Below, in pieces: positions 53,619 through 64,000 of a stretch of DNA of 64,000 nt. The stretch is taken from contig NC_085120.1 of the NCBI RefSeq assembly GCF_030269925.1, positions 12,241,501 to 12,305,500 on the forward strand. The letters are read 5' to 3'. A program made the translations under genes and the position numbers. Numbering within the stretch: the first letter of the stretch is position 1; each line of letters opens with the position of its first letter. The stretch is from Bombyx mori (Eukaryota; Arthropoda; Insecta; Lepidoptera; Bombycidae). The notes under the pieces are model-generated. The model was not told the DNA's origin. It searched no databases and saw only the letters and a program-made list of their open reading frames with translations.

Positions 53619-54021
53619 GATCGCTGAGTACCCAGGTGGGGCGGCCTCGGGTCTTGAAAACACTCGCCTTGCGGCGAGGCCCCAACTTCTCGGACCTGAG
53701 CGGTTCTATTGAACACAGGTGGCAATGCGGCGCGATTACTACAGGACAAAGAAAAAGCACAACAAAACCGAAATTCCAAAAAGAAACAAAACAAATAAAT
53801 ACTTGCAGGAAAACACTTTGTCGGCAAATGTTCCACGAACACAAAAATAACTAAAACAAAACGAATAAAAGCTTCCAGGAAACACACTTGGTCGGCAGAT
53901 GTATCACGAACACAGGCCGCGCGAACAATGGCCGGGCTAACAAAAGCCGGGCGAACAAAGACCGGGCGATCGAGTGGACGATGAGCACGTCCGCACGTGA
54001 CGGGTGCCTCTATCGGAATGA
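53619..54021 (-). promoter_or_regulatory. LINE 5' UTR with internal initiator and DPE-like promoter
   Basis: The element starts TCATTC (54021-54016), an arthropod initiator. With the A at 54019 as +1, GGACGT (53992-53987) falls exactly at +28 to +33 and fits the downstream promoter element consensus RGWYVT. Jockey/I-type LINEs use such TATA-less internal promoters. Further in, a ~60 bp phrase ('caggaaa(a)cac', 'tcggca(a/g)atgt', 'cacgaacac') occurs twice in tandem at 53795-53915. Confidence 0.6.
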
Positions 54022-54087
54022 CTTACAAATGTATGTACTCTTAAACAATGCAACAAACTACCAATTTCGTTTTGACGAATCCCATGT

Positions 54088-54425
54088 TTTTTTTTTATTT
54101 ATTACCTAGATGGGTGGACGAGCTCACAGCCCAACTGGTGTTAAGTGGTTACTGGAACCCATAGACATCTACGACATAAATGCGCCACCCACCTTGAGAT
54201 ATCAGTTCTAAAGTCACAGTATAGTTACAACGGCTGCCCCACCCTTCAAACCGAAACGCATTACTGCTTCACGGCAGAAATAGACAGGGTGGTGGTAAAC
54301 AGAACTCGCGGGACTCACAACCGTGCGGACTCACAACAGGTCCTACCACCAGTAATTACGCAAATTATAAATTTGCGGGTTTGATTTTGACTACACGATG
54401 TTATTCCTTCACCGTGAAAGTGAAA
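54088..54425 (-). mobile_element. Bm1 SINE with linker
   Basis: T-run, 'tagatgggtggacgagctc', 'cggctgccccacccttcaaa', a short local duplication around 'cgtgcggactcaca', then 'gtcctaccaccagtaattac' and 'ttattccttcaccgtgaaag'. No head. Confidence 0.88.
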
Positions 54426-55249
54426 CCATGTTTTTTATCGTTATAATATTGTATCCAAGCATTTATAATAAGTAATGTAATGCACAATATTCAAATGTTT
54501 ACCAATCACCCGACACCTTAGTCGTAAGTGCCAACGAAAATTATAAAGCATTCAAACTATCGGAAATAATGTAATGACAATAAAAAACGGTTAATAAAAC
54601 TGTGGCTTTAATTCATTTTATGTAATACATTTTCTCTTTTGTTTCAATATTAACTATTTGGAAGAATTAATGACTATTTTAATGAATAAATAACGATAAT
54701 CTTAAATTTCGTACGATAGATGAACGTTGAAGAAATTGAACATAACTATTTCATATTTCCTATGATATAAAAAATATTTTTTTGCTATTTTTAAAGTTTT
54801 TAAACTACTATTATATATAGATCGTTTATTAAATGTCTCATCCCGCCCTGTATATGTCATGAAACATAAATTTTATTGATTATACATTCGTTTCTGTACT
54901 TCACAAAGTTTAGTCACATCTGCCCCGATGAGTGGATTCTATTTTGATAGCACATCGTTTTATTTCTCGCGAGCATACATTTATACGCCGGACGTCTGAA
55001 AGAGACTTGCCACAATGTTGTATTCGATACAATTAAATGAGTAATATTAAGGTTTTGTGAACAACGCTACATGTTAATAATATAGACGTATTAAAGACGG
55101 TGTCGTTAGACTTTTTGAATAAAGCTAGACTCAAAGCTGTTATTGATGTTTAATTGTAAATAATAAATAACGCCTAGATTTTGGAGATCTTTATTCTATA
55201 TTTATTTCTTTATATCTTTAATTATTTTATTTGGAGATTCTCTCCTCGT
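54426..55249. other. No gene seen
   Basis: AT-rich, no supported feature. Confidence 0.35.
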
Positions 55250-55652
55250 GTTAAGCGGTTACCAGAGATGGCAGACATAATGACATATACGCTCGATACG
55301 GAGTGCTCTGAGGAATTGTTCGAGATGATACCGACATCTCGCTTTTACCATCGCACCGCCGCCACCGGAATAGAGTTCATCCATACTACCTGGAGCCACT
55401 ACGTTCATCCACAGTGCGTTTCCAAAGATCTTTTGCCACGTACCATCCGGCTATGGAATGAGCTCCCCTCCACGGTGTGTTTCCCGAGCGCTATGACATG
55501 TCCTCCTTCAAACGAGGCTTGTGGAGAGTATTAAACGGTAGGCAGCGGCTTGGCTCTGCCCCTGGCATTGCTGACGTCCATGAGCGACGGTAACCACTCA
55601 CCATCAGGTGGGCCATATGCTCGTCTGCCTATACGGCAATAAAAAAAAAAAA
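55250..55652 (+). mobile_element. LINE family B, ORF2 C-terminus plus 3' end (longest copy)
   Basis: The plus strand encodes SRFYHRTAATGIEFIHTTWS and LPRTIRLWNELPSTV, the (I-LWN-LP--V) C-terminal motif common to many LINE reverse transcriptases. The family B terminus follows ('gcagcggcttggctctgccc', 'ctgcctatacggcaataaa') and an A-run. This copy shows that family B is the tail of a LINE and not a SINE. A frameshift lies before the end. Confidence 0.75.
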
Positions 55653-57515
55653 AGCCACCGTATGAAACTTCGAAGTCTCAAAACACAGTAACATAGTCAT
55701 TGAATGTCAAAGTCACTAATGCTGTATAGTCCAAGAAAATCCAGTAAGAGTTCTGAGGAGAAACGTTGAAGTTAACTCACTGAAGGTTTTTTTTACGTGG
55801 AAAACATTGCAAAAGCATTATTTCGTTTTGAATTACGATGAAAAGGAGATTATACTTTAAAAACGATAAATACTACAAAAACAGGTAATGAAGTTGAATA
55901 CTTAGGAGCGTCAGTGGTATACTTAATTAAAAAACTCCTTTTACGTATTTATATCGCTTTTTATTTTGTGATTATCTTAATTTCGACGTTTATTATTATT
56001 TATAGTTTTCGTAGTCATTATTAATAATTTACTTTTACAATGGCTTATTTTATAATAGATTTTATAGACGGCAACACTATGATCTATAATTTCTATCGTT
56101 CATATGTTCGGTACCTAGTTCATAGTTGTAATCATTCGTTCCTCATTGGTTAAATCCCATGGAGTTAATAAGTAACTCTATGTTAAATCCATAATTTGTA
56201 CATCATTCGAGAGATCGAGAGATCAAAGTCGAAGGGAGCTTACAGAATTGACATTAACACTAAAGATAATTTTTCAAACAAGAAATTGAATTGAGATATG
56301 GAACTTATTCGGAGAGAATTTAATAATTACGATCTCTCTTACTTAATTTTTTTTAACCGTTCTTTTCTGAACTGGCGGCCAGCGATACAAACCCTGCAAA
56401 GTTTGATGCATTCGTTTTTACAGTTAAAATTACGCCACGTTTCAATCAATTTTAGTTACGTGAATATTTTTAGAATCGCTTTGAGTTTGGGCCATAAAAA
56501 AGACGTGAACGCATCGCTCATAAAACAGTCCCGGAACTGACGGCTTAGTTTTCACGTGTGACGTCATTTTACTACATATTCTCTATCACAATAACACACA
56601 AAATACGTTTATTTTATAGTCAGTTAAAAAAAATGTCGTTTTTTTTTGTCTTGAGGCCACGGCTCGTCTGGAATTAAGTAGTTGCCAAAGTCCATGAACA
56701 CCACACCGTGAATGCTAACAACCACGGAATAGATAAATAAGGTTGGAATGGTAATGTAGGCGGGGCAAGCGTGCCACAGTTATGAACGAACAAACATAAC
56801 TCGACCGATTCTTTCATTCACCGCGTTTAGTGCGCTTCGGAATACTTGGGCGAACAGATCTCCGCTTTATAGTGCCGTGTTGTGCAATTATAACTTGTAA
56901 AACAAAAAATCAGACCTCAAGTATAGAGCGAGGAGGTATATCTTTCGATCGGTAAGTCGAAATTACCATTTAATTACAATATTATTTGTCTAAAACATAA
57001 AAATATACTGAGCATTATGAAATTCCAAACATTAACAATATTATTGCAGCAAGTTATAAATAGCATACATTGCGCGATGTGTACTCGCCCAATGAACGCA
57101 ATGACCAAGTCAGCTTCCAATGTACTACATGCATTGCGTTCTCTACACTTCAATCTTTGAAATTTCGGCCTTTGCCCTGATTGGCCGTGGTGCACGGCGC
57201 GGCGCTAGTTTGTCGATAGTGAGGTGACCATGTGGTGAAATAAAATCATCGACAGAATTCTCGACTATATTTACATTTGACATGGATAATTTTTGCATTA
57301 TTTTATATTTAATTAATGATACCTAGTATATTCTTAGTGAGACGTATTTTGAGTAAAATAAATATGTATTATTATTATTGAATTATTATCATTGAATTAA
57401 AGTGAAGGTATAATATAAAGGGACATGTAGACCTCTCATTTACGGGTATTTACTATATTGTCTAAGACGTATTAAAATCTAAGTAAAATGCCATTTGACT
57501 TATGCAGTAAATAAA
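55653..57515. other. No gene seen; AT-rich
   Basis: No supported gene. A CRE octamer is at 56559-56566. A short decayed SINE/LINE-tail-like segment lies at 56640-56760 ('gctcgtctggaattaag'). Confidence 0.3.
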
Positions 57516-57519
57516 AAAA

Positions 57520-57647
57520 TTTAGGTTTCCTAAAGAACCTAACGCCAGGGAACAATGGATTGACGTGACAGGTAGAGGAAACTGGAGACAAAGACGAGTA
57601 CTATTTGCTCTAAACATTTTACTGAAAATGATTTTACCATAAAAAAA
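57520..57647 (+). pseudogene. Broken THAP-domain fragment
   Basis: The plus frame from 57520 encodes FRFPKEPNAREQWIDVTGRG then NW. After a one-base frame change near 57590 the next frame encodes ICSKHFTENDFT. Together these are the FPK...W...W...C-x2-H layout of a THAP zinc finger, a DNA-binding domain of P-element-type transposases and host regulators. The upstream part that should hold the first cysteine pair has a stop. I see no rest of a gene, so it is a fragment of a transposase or a retro-pseudogene. Confidence 0.65.
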
Positions 57648-58235
57648 ATCAGAATACACTTAGTTCTGAAAAATTCTTTCGCAATTAATAGCAAGCGCCA
57701 ACTGCTTAACAAATACGTTTATTCCAGCGACTGTGACTATTTGTAATTAATAAAAGTTAAAATTTTTTTTTTTTTCAATATTTATTTCATGTTTCATTTT
57801 CTCCATTCATTCATCAGATAATTTATCGATAAAGAATATCGATGTTATCAAGCGCTAGCGTGTATGAACATTTTTATTGCCTTTTTGCGTGTGTGAGTGT
57901 GTATGCCTACGGATGTTTTGTGCTAGTTTGCGAACGAATATCTGTCCTGAGATTTATGTGTGGGTGTTTTTGTTGTGTGCGAAATACTTGTAATCACAGT
58001 GTGTGTATGTGTAGAAATTAAAATAGTGGGGATGAAGCGGCGACACTGGTTCTAATACAAAATTAGAGCAAAGGCCTTTCCAACCTTATTTATCTATTCC
58101 GTGCTAACAACCCACATGAGGTAAAATTGACCACTGTCCGTTATAAAACGGCTGAGCCCGTTAACTATCCTTGGGGCATCAAGGTACTATAGCCCTAGTT
58201 ACAAGTTAATTCTAGAAACCTATTGTCCATCGAAA
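57648..58235. other. No gene seen
   Basis: AT-rich, then GTGTGT-rich; no supported feature. Confidence 0.35.
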
Positions 58236-58500
58236 CTATAGCATTGCATCCCGCCAGAAAGGTGTTATGAGCTTCTTCAGACACATCATGCGGTCTCCCA
58301 GACATGAATTAGAGAAGCTCATAATTTTGGGTCGCACAGAAGGTAAACGCGCCGTGGGCAGAACACCAGCCATATGGTCAGATCTGGTAAAAGAAGCACT
58401 TGCAGGTAGTCTGTACCATGCGGTCCATGCCAACCATGATCGAACACTGTGGAGAAAAGTCACATGTGGTCGCGATCCTCAGCAGTGAGGGGACGATGAA
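58236..58500 (+). pseudogene. LINE ORF2 C-terminal remnant, third RTE-like family
   Basis: The plus strand encodes SFFRHIMRSPRHELEKLIIL then GKRAVGRTPAIWSDLVKEAL. This is the same '-GHIMR ... GR-P--W-D' signature as 10660 and 20225 but a different family. The frame ends at a natural-looking stop; upstream reverse transcriptase is missing. Confidence 0.7.
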
Positions 58501-58719
58501 GAAGATCGGGAGAAGCGCTGTAATTAATGCAATTTTTCATTATAGCAAAATAATCTCTGTCGCGATGGAATTATTTGCTTATAACACGCCTCCGGTTATA
58601 TACGTTACAAAACACAGCGTGGCCTAAAATCCCTACACTGATCTCTGACTGTTTACTATGTGTGGTACTAGCGACTGCTTACTGTCATAAATTTTGGGTA
58701 CTAGTCAAGAATTAAATAT

Positions 58720-59045
58720 CCCTTTTTTTTATTGCTTAGGTGGGTGGACGAGCTCACAGCCCACCTGGACTTAAGTGGTTACTGGAGCCCATAGACATTT
58801 ACAACGTAAATGCGCCATCCACCTTGAGATATAAGTTGTAAGGTCTCAGTATAGTTACAACGGCTGCCCCACCCTTCAAGCCGAAACGCATTACTGCTTG
58901 CAGAAATAGGCGCGGTGGTAGTACCTAGCTGTGCGGACTCACATAAGGTCCTACCACCAGTAATTACGCAAATTATAATTTTCCGGGCTTGATTTTTATT
59001 ACGAGATGTTATTCCTTCATCGAGGAAAGGCACAGTAAAAGCGCT
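58720..59045 (-). mobile_element. Bm1 SINE with linker
   Basis: T-run, 'aggtgggtggacgagctcac', 'cggctgccccacccttcaag', 'ggtcctaccaccagtaatta', 'gatgttattccttcatcgag'. No tRNA head. Confidence 0.88.
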
Positions 59046-60267
59046 TTTCTGCCGCTAAGGACCCTCTGAAGCCACGTTTGAATATCGACGTATTGTTATG
59101 TGTTTAACCTTTTTAAGACTGACAAAAAGATATATATTGACTCACTCCGAAGCTCCTTGATGCGCTATCGAATTTTCACACTCGCGAGAGTTTTATATGG
59201 ACATGGATTACCAATAATCATGAGGTTTTCTCTCAACAAAAACATGGTACTGGTGCAGTACCATGTTTTTGTTTTTATTGTACCCTTTGTTTTTATCGTC
59301 CTCTTTTCACACACGTATTTTTACTTGGAGGGCCAAGACATGGCATAGATAATGAATTGAAGAAGGAACAAGAAAAATAAAGTCCTAACAAGTATCATAG
59401 CGCTCTGGAAAACACCAACGCGCGGACCTCATTTCTAAATCGGAAGTTGCAGATTTTAAAAACGAAAAATCTTCTATTTTACACCTCTGAAAAAAACTGC
59501 ACGCTACTCAAACATTGCTAAATCATTTCTAAAATTTATTAATAGTATTGTGTGTGTAATTAGCGAGTAATTTATGCGTAAAATTCGCGGCCAACGGTTA
59601 TCGAACGTCGATACTCCATAATAATGATTGAGTGTGAAAATAATGCGGCGAATTTAAATTGATGCCTTGCCGATATGGTACGATGTGAGAGAAATTTACT
59701 AGGTACACAGTATATTTAAAATTTTTAACATCTCTCATCACCAGCGTACAATTGTTTAAAAAATCAAAATATACGTTTAAACTAACTGACGGCCCCTTCC
59801 GTGTTGGGGCACATGTAGGTACACCCCACTACACCTTTAGATATGATGCTGAAATATAAATTGTCTTACATCCCGGCTTTTCGTTCAAATCGGAAGCCTG
59901 ATTTGTTTCTTTTGGAACGAAGTTCCGTCCGAGTCCGTTTCCGAGTACCCTAACCGGGAAAAAACGTCCGTAACGTAAGATTTTTATTAGTAATGCACAC
60001 AGTGTACGACTTAACTTTGTAATAACGTACAAAATATAACATATTTTTTTATCATTCATTGACCACGATCTCAGAGCGTTCGTTTGCGCAATACACTAAC
60101 TCTTATGCAAACAACCGTGAATGAAGTGTACCACAATAAGTTCGCACGTTACCGAATGATCATGGGTTGTTGCGAAACCTCCAGTTTTATTTTCTTTATA
60201 CCTCGAATAGAACTTATCATTAATATTTTTATAATTTCGTTCCTATCCGGTGTCCCTCGACACCACA
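59046..60267. other. No gene seen; contains a perfect hairpin
   Basis: No supported exon. The notable item is the perfect palindrome at 59235-59273, listed separately. Confidence 0.35.
59235..59273. repeat. Perfect 18 bp-stem hairpin with 3 nt loop
   Basis: The left stem 59235-59252 (…acatggtactg) and right stem 59256-59273 (cagtaccatgt…) are exact reverse complements around gtg. The stem carries an A-run/T-run. Too short a loop for a typical microRNA precursor; it may extrude as a cruciform or be a template-switch product. Confidence 0.9.
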
Positions 60268-60520
60268 CATCTTTCTTTTTTTTTTTGCTTAGGTGGGTGG
60301 ATGAGCTCACAGCCCACCTGGTGTTAAGTGGTTACTGGAGCTCATAGACATCTATAACGTAAATGCGCCACCCACCTTGAGATATAAGTTCTAAGGTCTC
60401 AGTATAGTTCCAACGGTTGCCCCACCCCTCAAACCGAACGCATTACTGCTTCACGGCAGAAATAGGCACGGTCGTACCTACCCGTGCGGACTCACAAGAG
60501 GTCCTACCACCAGCGTCGCT
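60268..60520 (-). mobile_element. Bm1 SINE, no tRNA head
   Basis: T-run, 'gcttaggtgggtggatgagc', 'ggttgccccacccctcaaac', 'gtcctaccaccag'. Truncated before the linker. Confidence 0.88.
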
Positions 60521-61137
60521 ATAGAAATAAAAAAGATACCACCGATAAATGTGATTTATTTTATTTATTGTTCGCGTTAAATTTACAACAGACTTTACTT
60601 TCTTTCCCATGAATATAACAACGAACGCGACAATGATTTCCCTAAATATGAAAATTAAAATATCCGTCGTTTCCTAAATGTGTTGGCACAATGCGATTTC
60701 CTGTAACAATGACGCACAATAAATATCCTGAAATCGTATGAAAACAGTTATAGCACGCTGTAACATTGCAAATGACGGCAATAGACGCATCGGTACAATT
60801 AGCTACGAATATTGTAATGGTTTTGTATAATGTTAACATCACTTCCTTGCATTTTATTTTTGTTTGCTTTCATAGAGCTTGGAGACCACAGAGCTTTTTT
60901 TTTTGGTACAATTTTTCTTTGTTAGGAAAGGCAAGGGGATCTAAGCCCATACAGCCTAGACCATAGAGCTTAGAGATAAATATTGTCTAATTTTATTTCT
61001 AGCACTAATTTATTTGCTTGACCGGTATCTGTCGAAGAATCGGAATCTTTCAACGTTGTTTTCACTAACTTCAAGCGTCAAATTAACTTTAAATATGGCA
61101 CACGTGTCAAGAATGAATGACATTTAAATATCTTTTT
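60521..61137. other. No gene seen
   Basis: AT-rich with no supported feature. Confidence 0.35.
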
Positions 61138-61440
61138 TTAAGGGATTTTATGACCTGGTAACTAAGACCTTCAAGTCATGTCTTATTTTTATTTATATTC
61201 TTATTTTTATGAAGAAATGATAATATGGAGCGAAATGAAATGAAGATGATTAATTTGAGACATTAATCAACTGGGATGAAATTAAATGTAATGAGATGAG
61301 ATGAGATGAGATGAGATGAGATGAGATGAAATATAATCTTAGTAAAATGGTGGTCATTTACTGAGATTAATTCAGTGGACTTTTTGGAGGATCCCGAGAA
61401 GTTACGTCCAGCGGCTTTGTTTAATTTTCCCACATTTGTG
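61138..61440 (+). repeat. Dispersed repeat G with GATGA microsatellite
   Basis: Matches 44823-45060 and continues through an 8-9 unit GATGA run (about 61290-61330) to 'tggaggatcccgagaagtta' and 'tttaattttcccacatttg'. Unclassified, probably a non-autonomous element. Confidence 0.5.
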
Positions 61441-61867
61441 CACTTTCCCAGATTCCGATATTAAACAGTTAATAAACCCCCGTTATAACACATTTAAACA
61501 TGAAGAAACGCTAAATAGACAAAATAAAACAAATCACACAACTTTACTCCTTGCGTTCCCGCCAAAAAGTCCATTTTATTCCAGGTTTAGGTATTATCCA
61601 GGTTATTTTAATTTTTAATTCACGTTATTGTTCCATAGTATTTTTTATTCATATTTTTCACTACTACTATCTCGTTTTTTATATAAGCACTATTTAAAAT
61701 CTTGTGATAATGATATCGTAAAGTGATAGGCTATTTAGTTTAACCGACATTTTAGCAACTTTACAGCCATTTAAAGTTTAAAATTTGTTTACAGACGTTT
61801 ACAAACACATTCTAGTCAATAAAAACGACTTAAAATAGTAATACGTTTCACTGGTGGACATTCGTTT

Positions 61868-62118
61868 TGACTGGTGGTAGGACCTCTTGTGAGTCCGCGC
61901 GGGTAGGTACCACCACCCTACCTGTTTCTGCCGTGAAGCCGTAATGCGTTTGGGCTTGAAGGGCGGGGCAGCCGTTGTAACTACACTGAGACCTTAGAAC
62001 TTATATCTCAAGGTGGGTGGCGCATTTACGTTATAGATGTCTATGAGCTCCAGTAACCACTTAACACCAGGTGGGCTGTGAGCTCGTCCACCCAGCTCAG
62101 CAATTAAAAAAAATAAAA
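61868..62118 (+). mobile_element. Bm1 SINE, no tRNA head
   Basis: 'tggtggtaggacctcttgtg', 'gggcggggcagccgttgta' and 'cgtccacccagctcagcaat' plus A-tail. A phrase flanking it ('tacgtttca') recurs at 62232, but the intervening 'tttacaaac(a/g)cattc' repeats show a local duplication rather than a simple target site. Confidence 0.88.
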
Positions 62119-62384
62119 ATAAAAAACCACTGCGACCGACCTAAAAATCGTCTATAAACATTGCAGCTTTCCCTTCAAAAACGTTTACAAACGCATTCAA
62201 GTCAATAAAAACGAGTTAAAATCGTAATAATAATACGTTTCATTAATCATAAAGTACATCATCGCGCGAGCCTCGTACTACGAACTCATTTATCGAACCG
62301 AATACAAATAGAATCGCTAATGTACGGCGGCGTATCAGCAGACGTTCGCTTTTATTACAAGACCGTACTCGGGGATCCAGAATG

Positions 62385-62560
62385 CCTAGTGCGAGTTTCT
62401 TAACGTTGTCGATAGCGTACGAGTTAGCCCAATTTTGTATGCAGTTGGAACAGCGCCCCTAGCGGCAAACGTACGCAAACGATCCCATTCCATACATATA
62501 TGAGCTAACGTTTACGCTATCGAGAACGTTAAAAAACTCGCACTAAGCTCACTGAATGTA
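62385..62560. mobile_element. Palindromic MITE family M
   Basis: The left arm ('gtgcgagtttcttaacgtt', 'gcgtacgagttagccc') and right arm ('gagctaacgtttacgctatc', 'ctcgcactaagctcac') flank the centre 'agcgcccctagcggcaaacg'. Closest to the copy at 37306-37475. Confidence 0.75.
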
Positions 62561-62644
62561 AAGATTACGATCGAGACAGTGAGTAGATTCTTTACTTTGC
62601 CCATGACATCAAAATTTATCTAGTTTTTCTTTACTAATCTGATT

Positions 62645-62900
62645 TTTTATTGCCTTTGCAATTAAGCGGGCCTATGGCCCACCCGATGGTAGATACTCAA
62701 CGCCGTTCATACATGTTAGCAATGCCAAGTCATTGTCTACTACGGAGGAGCAAACCTTGTTCGAAAAAGGCCATGTCATCGCCAGTTAATGTAAAGGTAG
62801 TTAATACTGTAACTGTTAGTTTGTAAGGCGACTGAAATAAATAAATAAATAGCGCTCGGGGAACACCGTGGAGCTCATTCCAGAGCCGGATGGTTCACGT
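62645..62900 (-). mobile_element. LINE 3' end, family B, decayed
   Basis: 'ttattgcctttgcaattaag' and 'cctatggcccacccgatgg' (reverse terminus), then 'accttgttcgaaaaaggcca' and 'gtggagctcattccagagcc' (coding remnant), interrupted by a short AT-rich insertion near 62790-62850. Confidence 0.6.
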
Positions 62901-63710
62901 CATCAAGCCTAAGCTACCTGTTAATTATTTTTCCAGAAGTCGACGAAGCGTGGCCACGTGCTTTCCTTTTTTACTAATAATTTCAGTTCGTTCCAAAAAA
63001 AAAAAAAAAAACTGAAAATAACCACGAGATACTCATTGCCTCGCCGGCCGGCCACCAAACCGTTGGTCAGTTCAGATAACTGCGCTCACTGGACTCTCTG
63101 TTGCGACCGCCCTGAGAGAAGCCGAAAACCGAAGGAAGTGGAAGCTGATGACAAAGAGCCAGGAAGGGTTTTCAGGGACACGACCTTCAGCAATGAAGTA
63201 TGCGACTAAGAAGAACTCGTTGTCCAGTTTGAGAGCTAAAATTGAAGTCTCAATTCATTAGTACTCATGCTGTCCTACCCCTCTAACTAGAACCAATGAT
63301 TGCTTCGTCACTTAAACAGACAAGGTAGCTTTATCCTCCCGTGCGCACTGCAACATACCGGCTCTACTTGTAACATAAAGCAACAGACTACGTGTTAAGG
63401 AATCTGGTTGGGAAATATCGTTTCAAATATCGTTCGTTCCAATTCCTGATGGATAATTTGGATGGTGTAGCAATAACATACTTAAGGTGTTCAGAGCTAC
63501 CACACACTTTCTTATTAACAGGTGGACATATTATTTTCATCAAGATTACTACAAGAATTCAGATATAGAACTAGGTTTTAGCCCTGAGATGTGAAACCGG
63601 AAATTTATACAAAACAAATGCAAGTTTAGAATCCGGATTGTAAATTATATTTAACAAGGTTTGACTATGAGTATCACCAAGGTCATTAGCTTCTGGGCCA
63701 ATAAGATGGC
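62901..63710. other. No gene seen
   Basis: An open frame at 62958-63209 spans a GC-richer stretch but has no domain or splice context. Otherwise nothing supported. Confidence 0.3.
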
Positions 63711-63711
63711 C

Positions 63712-63985
63712 ACTTTTTTTTGTCCTACCTAAGCTGATAGCCTTGAGTGGCTAGTTCAGCGTAACCTTGACTATTAGGTGAGGTCACGGTGCTCAAACCG
63801 GAGTGATGTACTGACCCTAGCAAGAGCAGTGCTTCGCAGAATCTACCACCGGATCGGAAACGCGACCCACTTAGAAGAGCCGTCGAGAAACTCAGTGGGC
63901 TATGTCTATGAGTTAATTCGCTCGCCGAGCCCTTCGTCGCGAGCGACGGGTTCGACGAGGACGGTGACCGGAACGGCCACTAAAA
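63712..63985 (-). mobile_element. LINE 3' end, family C
   Basis: T-run, 'cctacctaagctgatagcct', 'agcaagagcagtgcttcgca', 'accaccggatcggaaacgcg', 'ttcgacgaggacggtgaccg'. Complete terminus in reverse. Confidence 0.75.
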
Positions 63986-64000
63986 GTCGCTCTGACCTAC

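Larger units (their letters stand above)
48850..54021 (-). mobile_element. Complete jockey-clade LINE with both ORFs intact
   Basis: Bounded by an 11 bp perfect target duplication cttacaaatgt (48839-48849 and 54022-54032). Element order on minus: start TCATTCCG at 54021, 5' UTR with a duplicated ~60 bp segment, gag-like ORF1, ORF2 (endonuclease and reverse transcriptase), 3' UTR, poly(A) (48875-48850). There is no internal stop. Length is about 5.17 kb. It is GC-rich compared with the host sequence. Further copies at 35494-36379 and elsewhere show recent mobility. It may still be active. Confidence 0.93.

Noticed and set aside
53619..53663. Upstream start for LINE ORF1 at 53663
   Set aside because: The codon is GTG; the first ATG in frame is at 53618, so the shorter protein is preferred.
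59235..59273. microRNA precursor
   Set aside because: The loop is 3 nt and the stem is perfect and short, unlike known precursors; no arm-length support.
62958..63209. 83-codon plus-strand frame as a gene
   Set aside because: It begins in a poly(A)-rich region, has no domain and no splice context.

Overview
This window is animal nuclear DNA, almost certainly from a silkmoth (Bombyx mori or a close relative such as B. mandarina). The main reason is about twenty copies of a tRNA-derived SINE that matches what I know as Bm1. Several lepidopteran-type non-LTR retrotransposons, Helitron-like elements and small inverted-repeat elements accompany it. Base composition is AT-rich, except for one GC/CpG-rich block at about 15.0-17.0 kb and the GC-rich LINE at 48.9-54.0 kb.

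Host gene content is low. I can support one host gene, on the minus strand. It has a 1.6 kb first coding exon (16634 down to 15018) under a CpG-rich promoter-like block. An intron of about 8.1 kb (phase 0) follows, then a 157 bp second coding exon (6903 down to 6747). The rest of the gene lies beyond position 1. The product is a basic, Ser/Pro-rich, regulatory-looking protein. The second exon resembles the lead-in to a RhoGAP-type domain, but that is a weak family guess.

Layout. 0-6.7 kb: LINE tails, a solo-LTR candidate, Helitron-like pieces and a hAT-like element with TATCCGG repeats. 6.7-17 kb: host exons with repeat-filled intron. 17-21.5 kb: SINEs and LINE tails. 21.5-27.0 kb: a nearly full-length RNase H-bearing LINE (minus) with a 12 bp target duplication and one frame break in each ORF. 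27-34 kb: SINEs, LINE fragments and a 258 bp MITE with 30 bp inverted repeats. 34.8-36.4 kb: a three-layer nest (a SINE carrying another SINE and a truncated LINE). 40.1-40.5 kb: three tandem 111 bp units derived from half of a MITE. 43.6-46.3 kb: a second tRNA-like SINE family, a chimeric Bm1 and an RTE-type tail. 48.85-54.02 kb: a complete, uninterrupted jockey-clade LINE (minus) with an 11 bp perfect target duplication and an initiator/DPE-like internal promoter. 54-64 kb: SINEs, LINE tails, a broken THAP-domain fragment, a perfect 18 bp hairpin and simple repeats.

How the parts interact: the LINEs supply the reverse transcription machinery, and the SINEs look parasitic on it. One Bm1 copy has a different LINE family's 3' tail, and two LINE 3' families share a conserved core with otherwise different ends. 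Both coding LINEs show the same ORF1-ORF2 junction layout (TAA, one codon, ATG, same frame). I found no CRISPR array, rRNA, genuine tRNA gene, or bacterial or viral operon.
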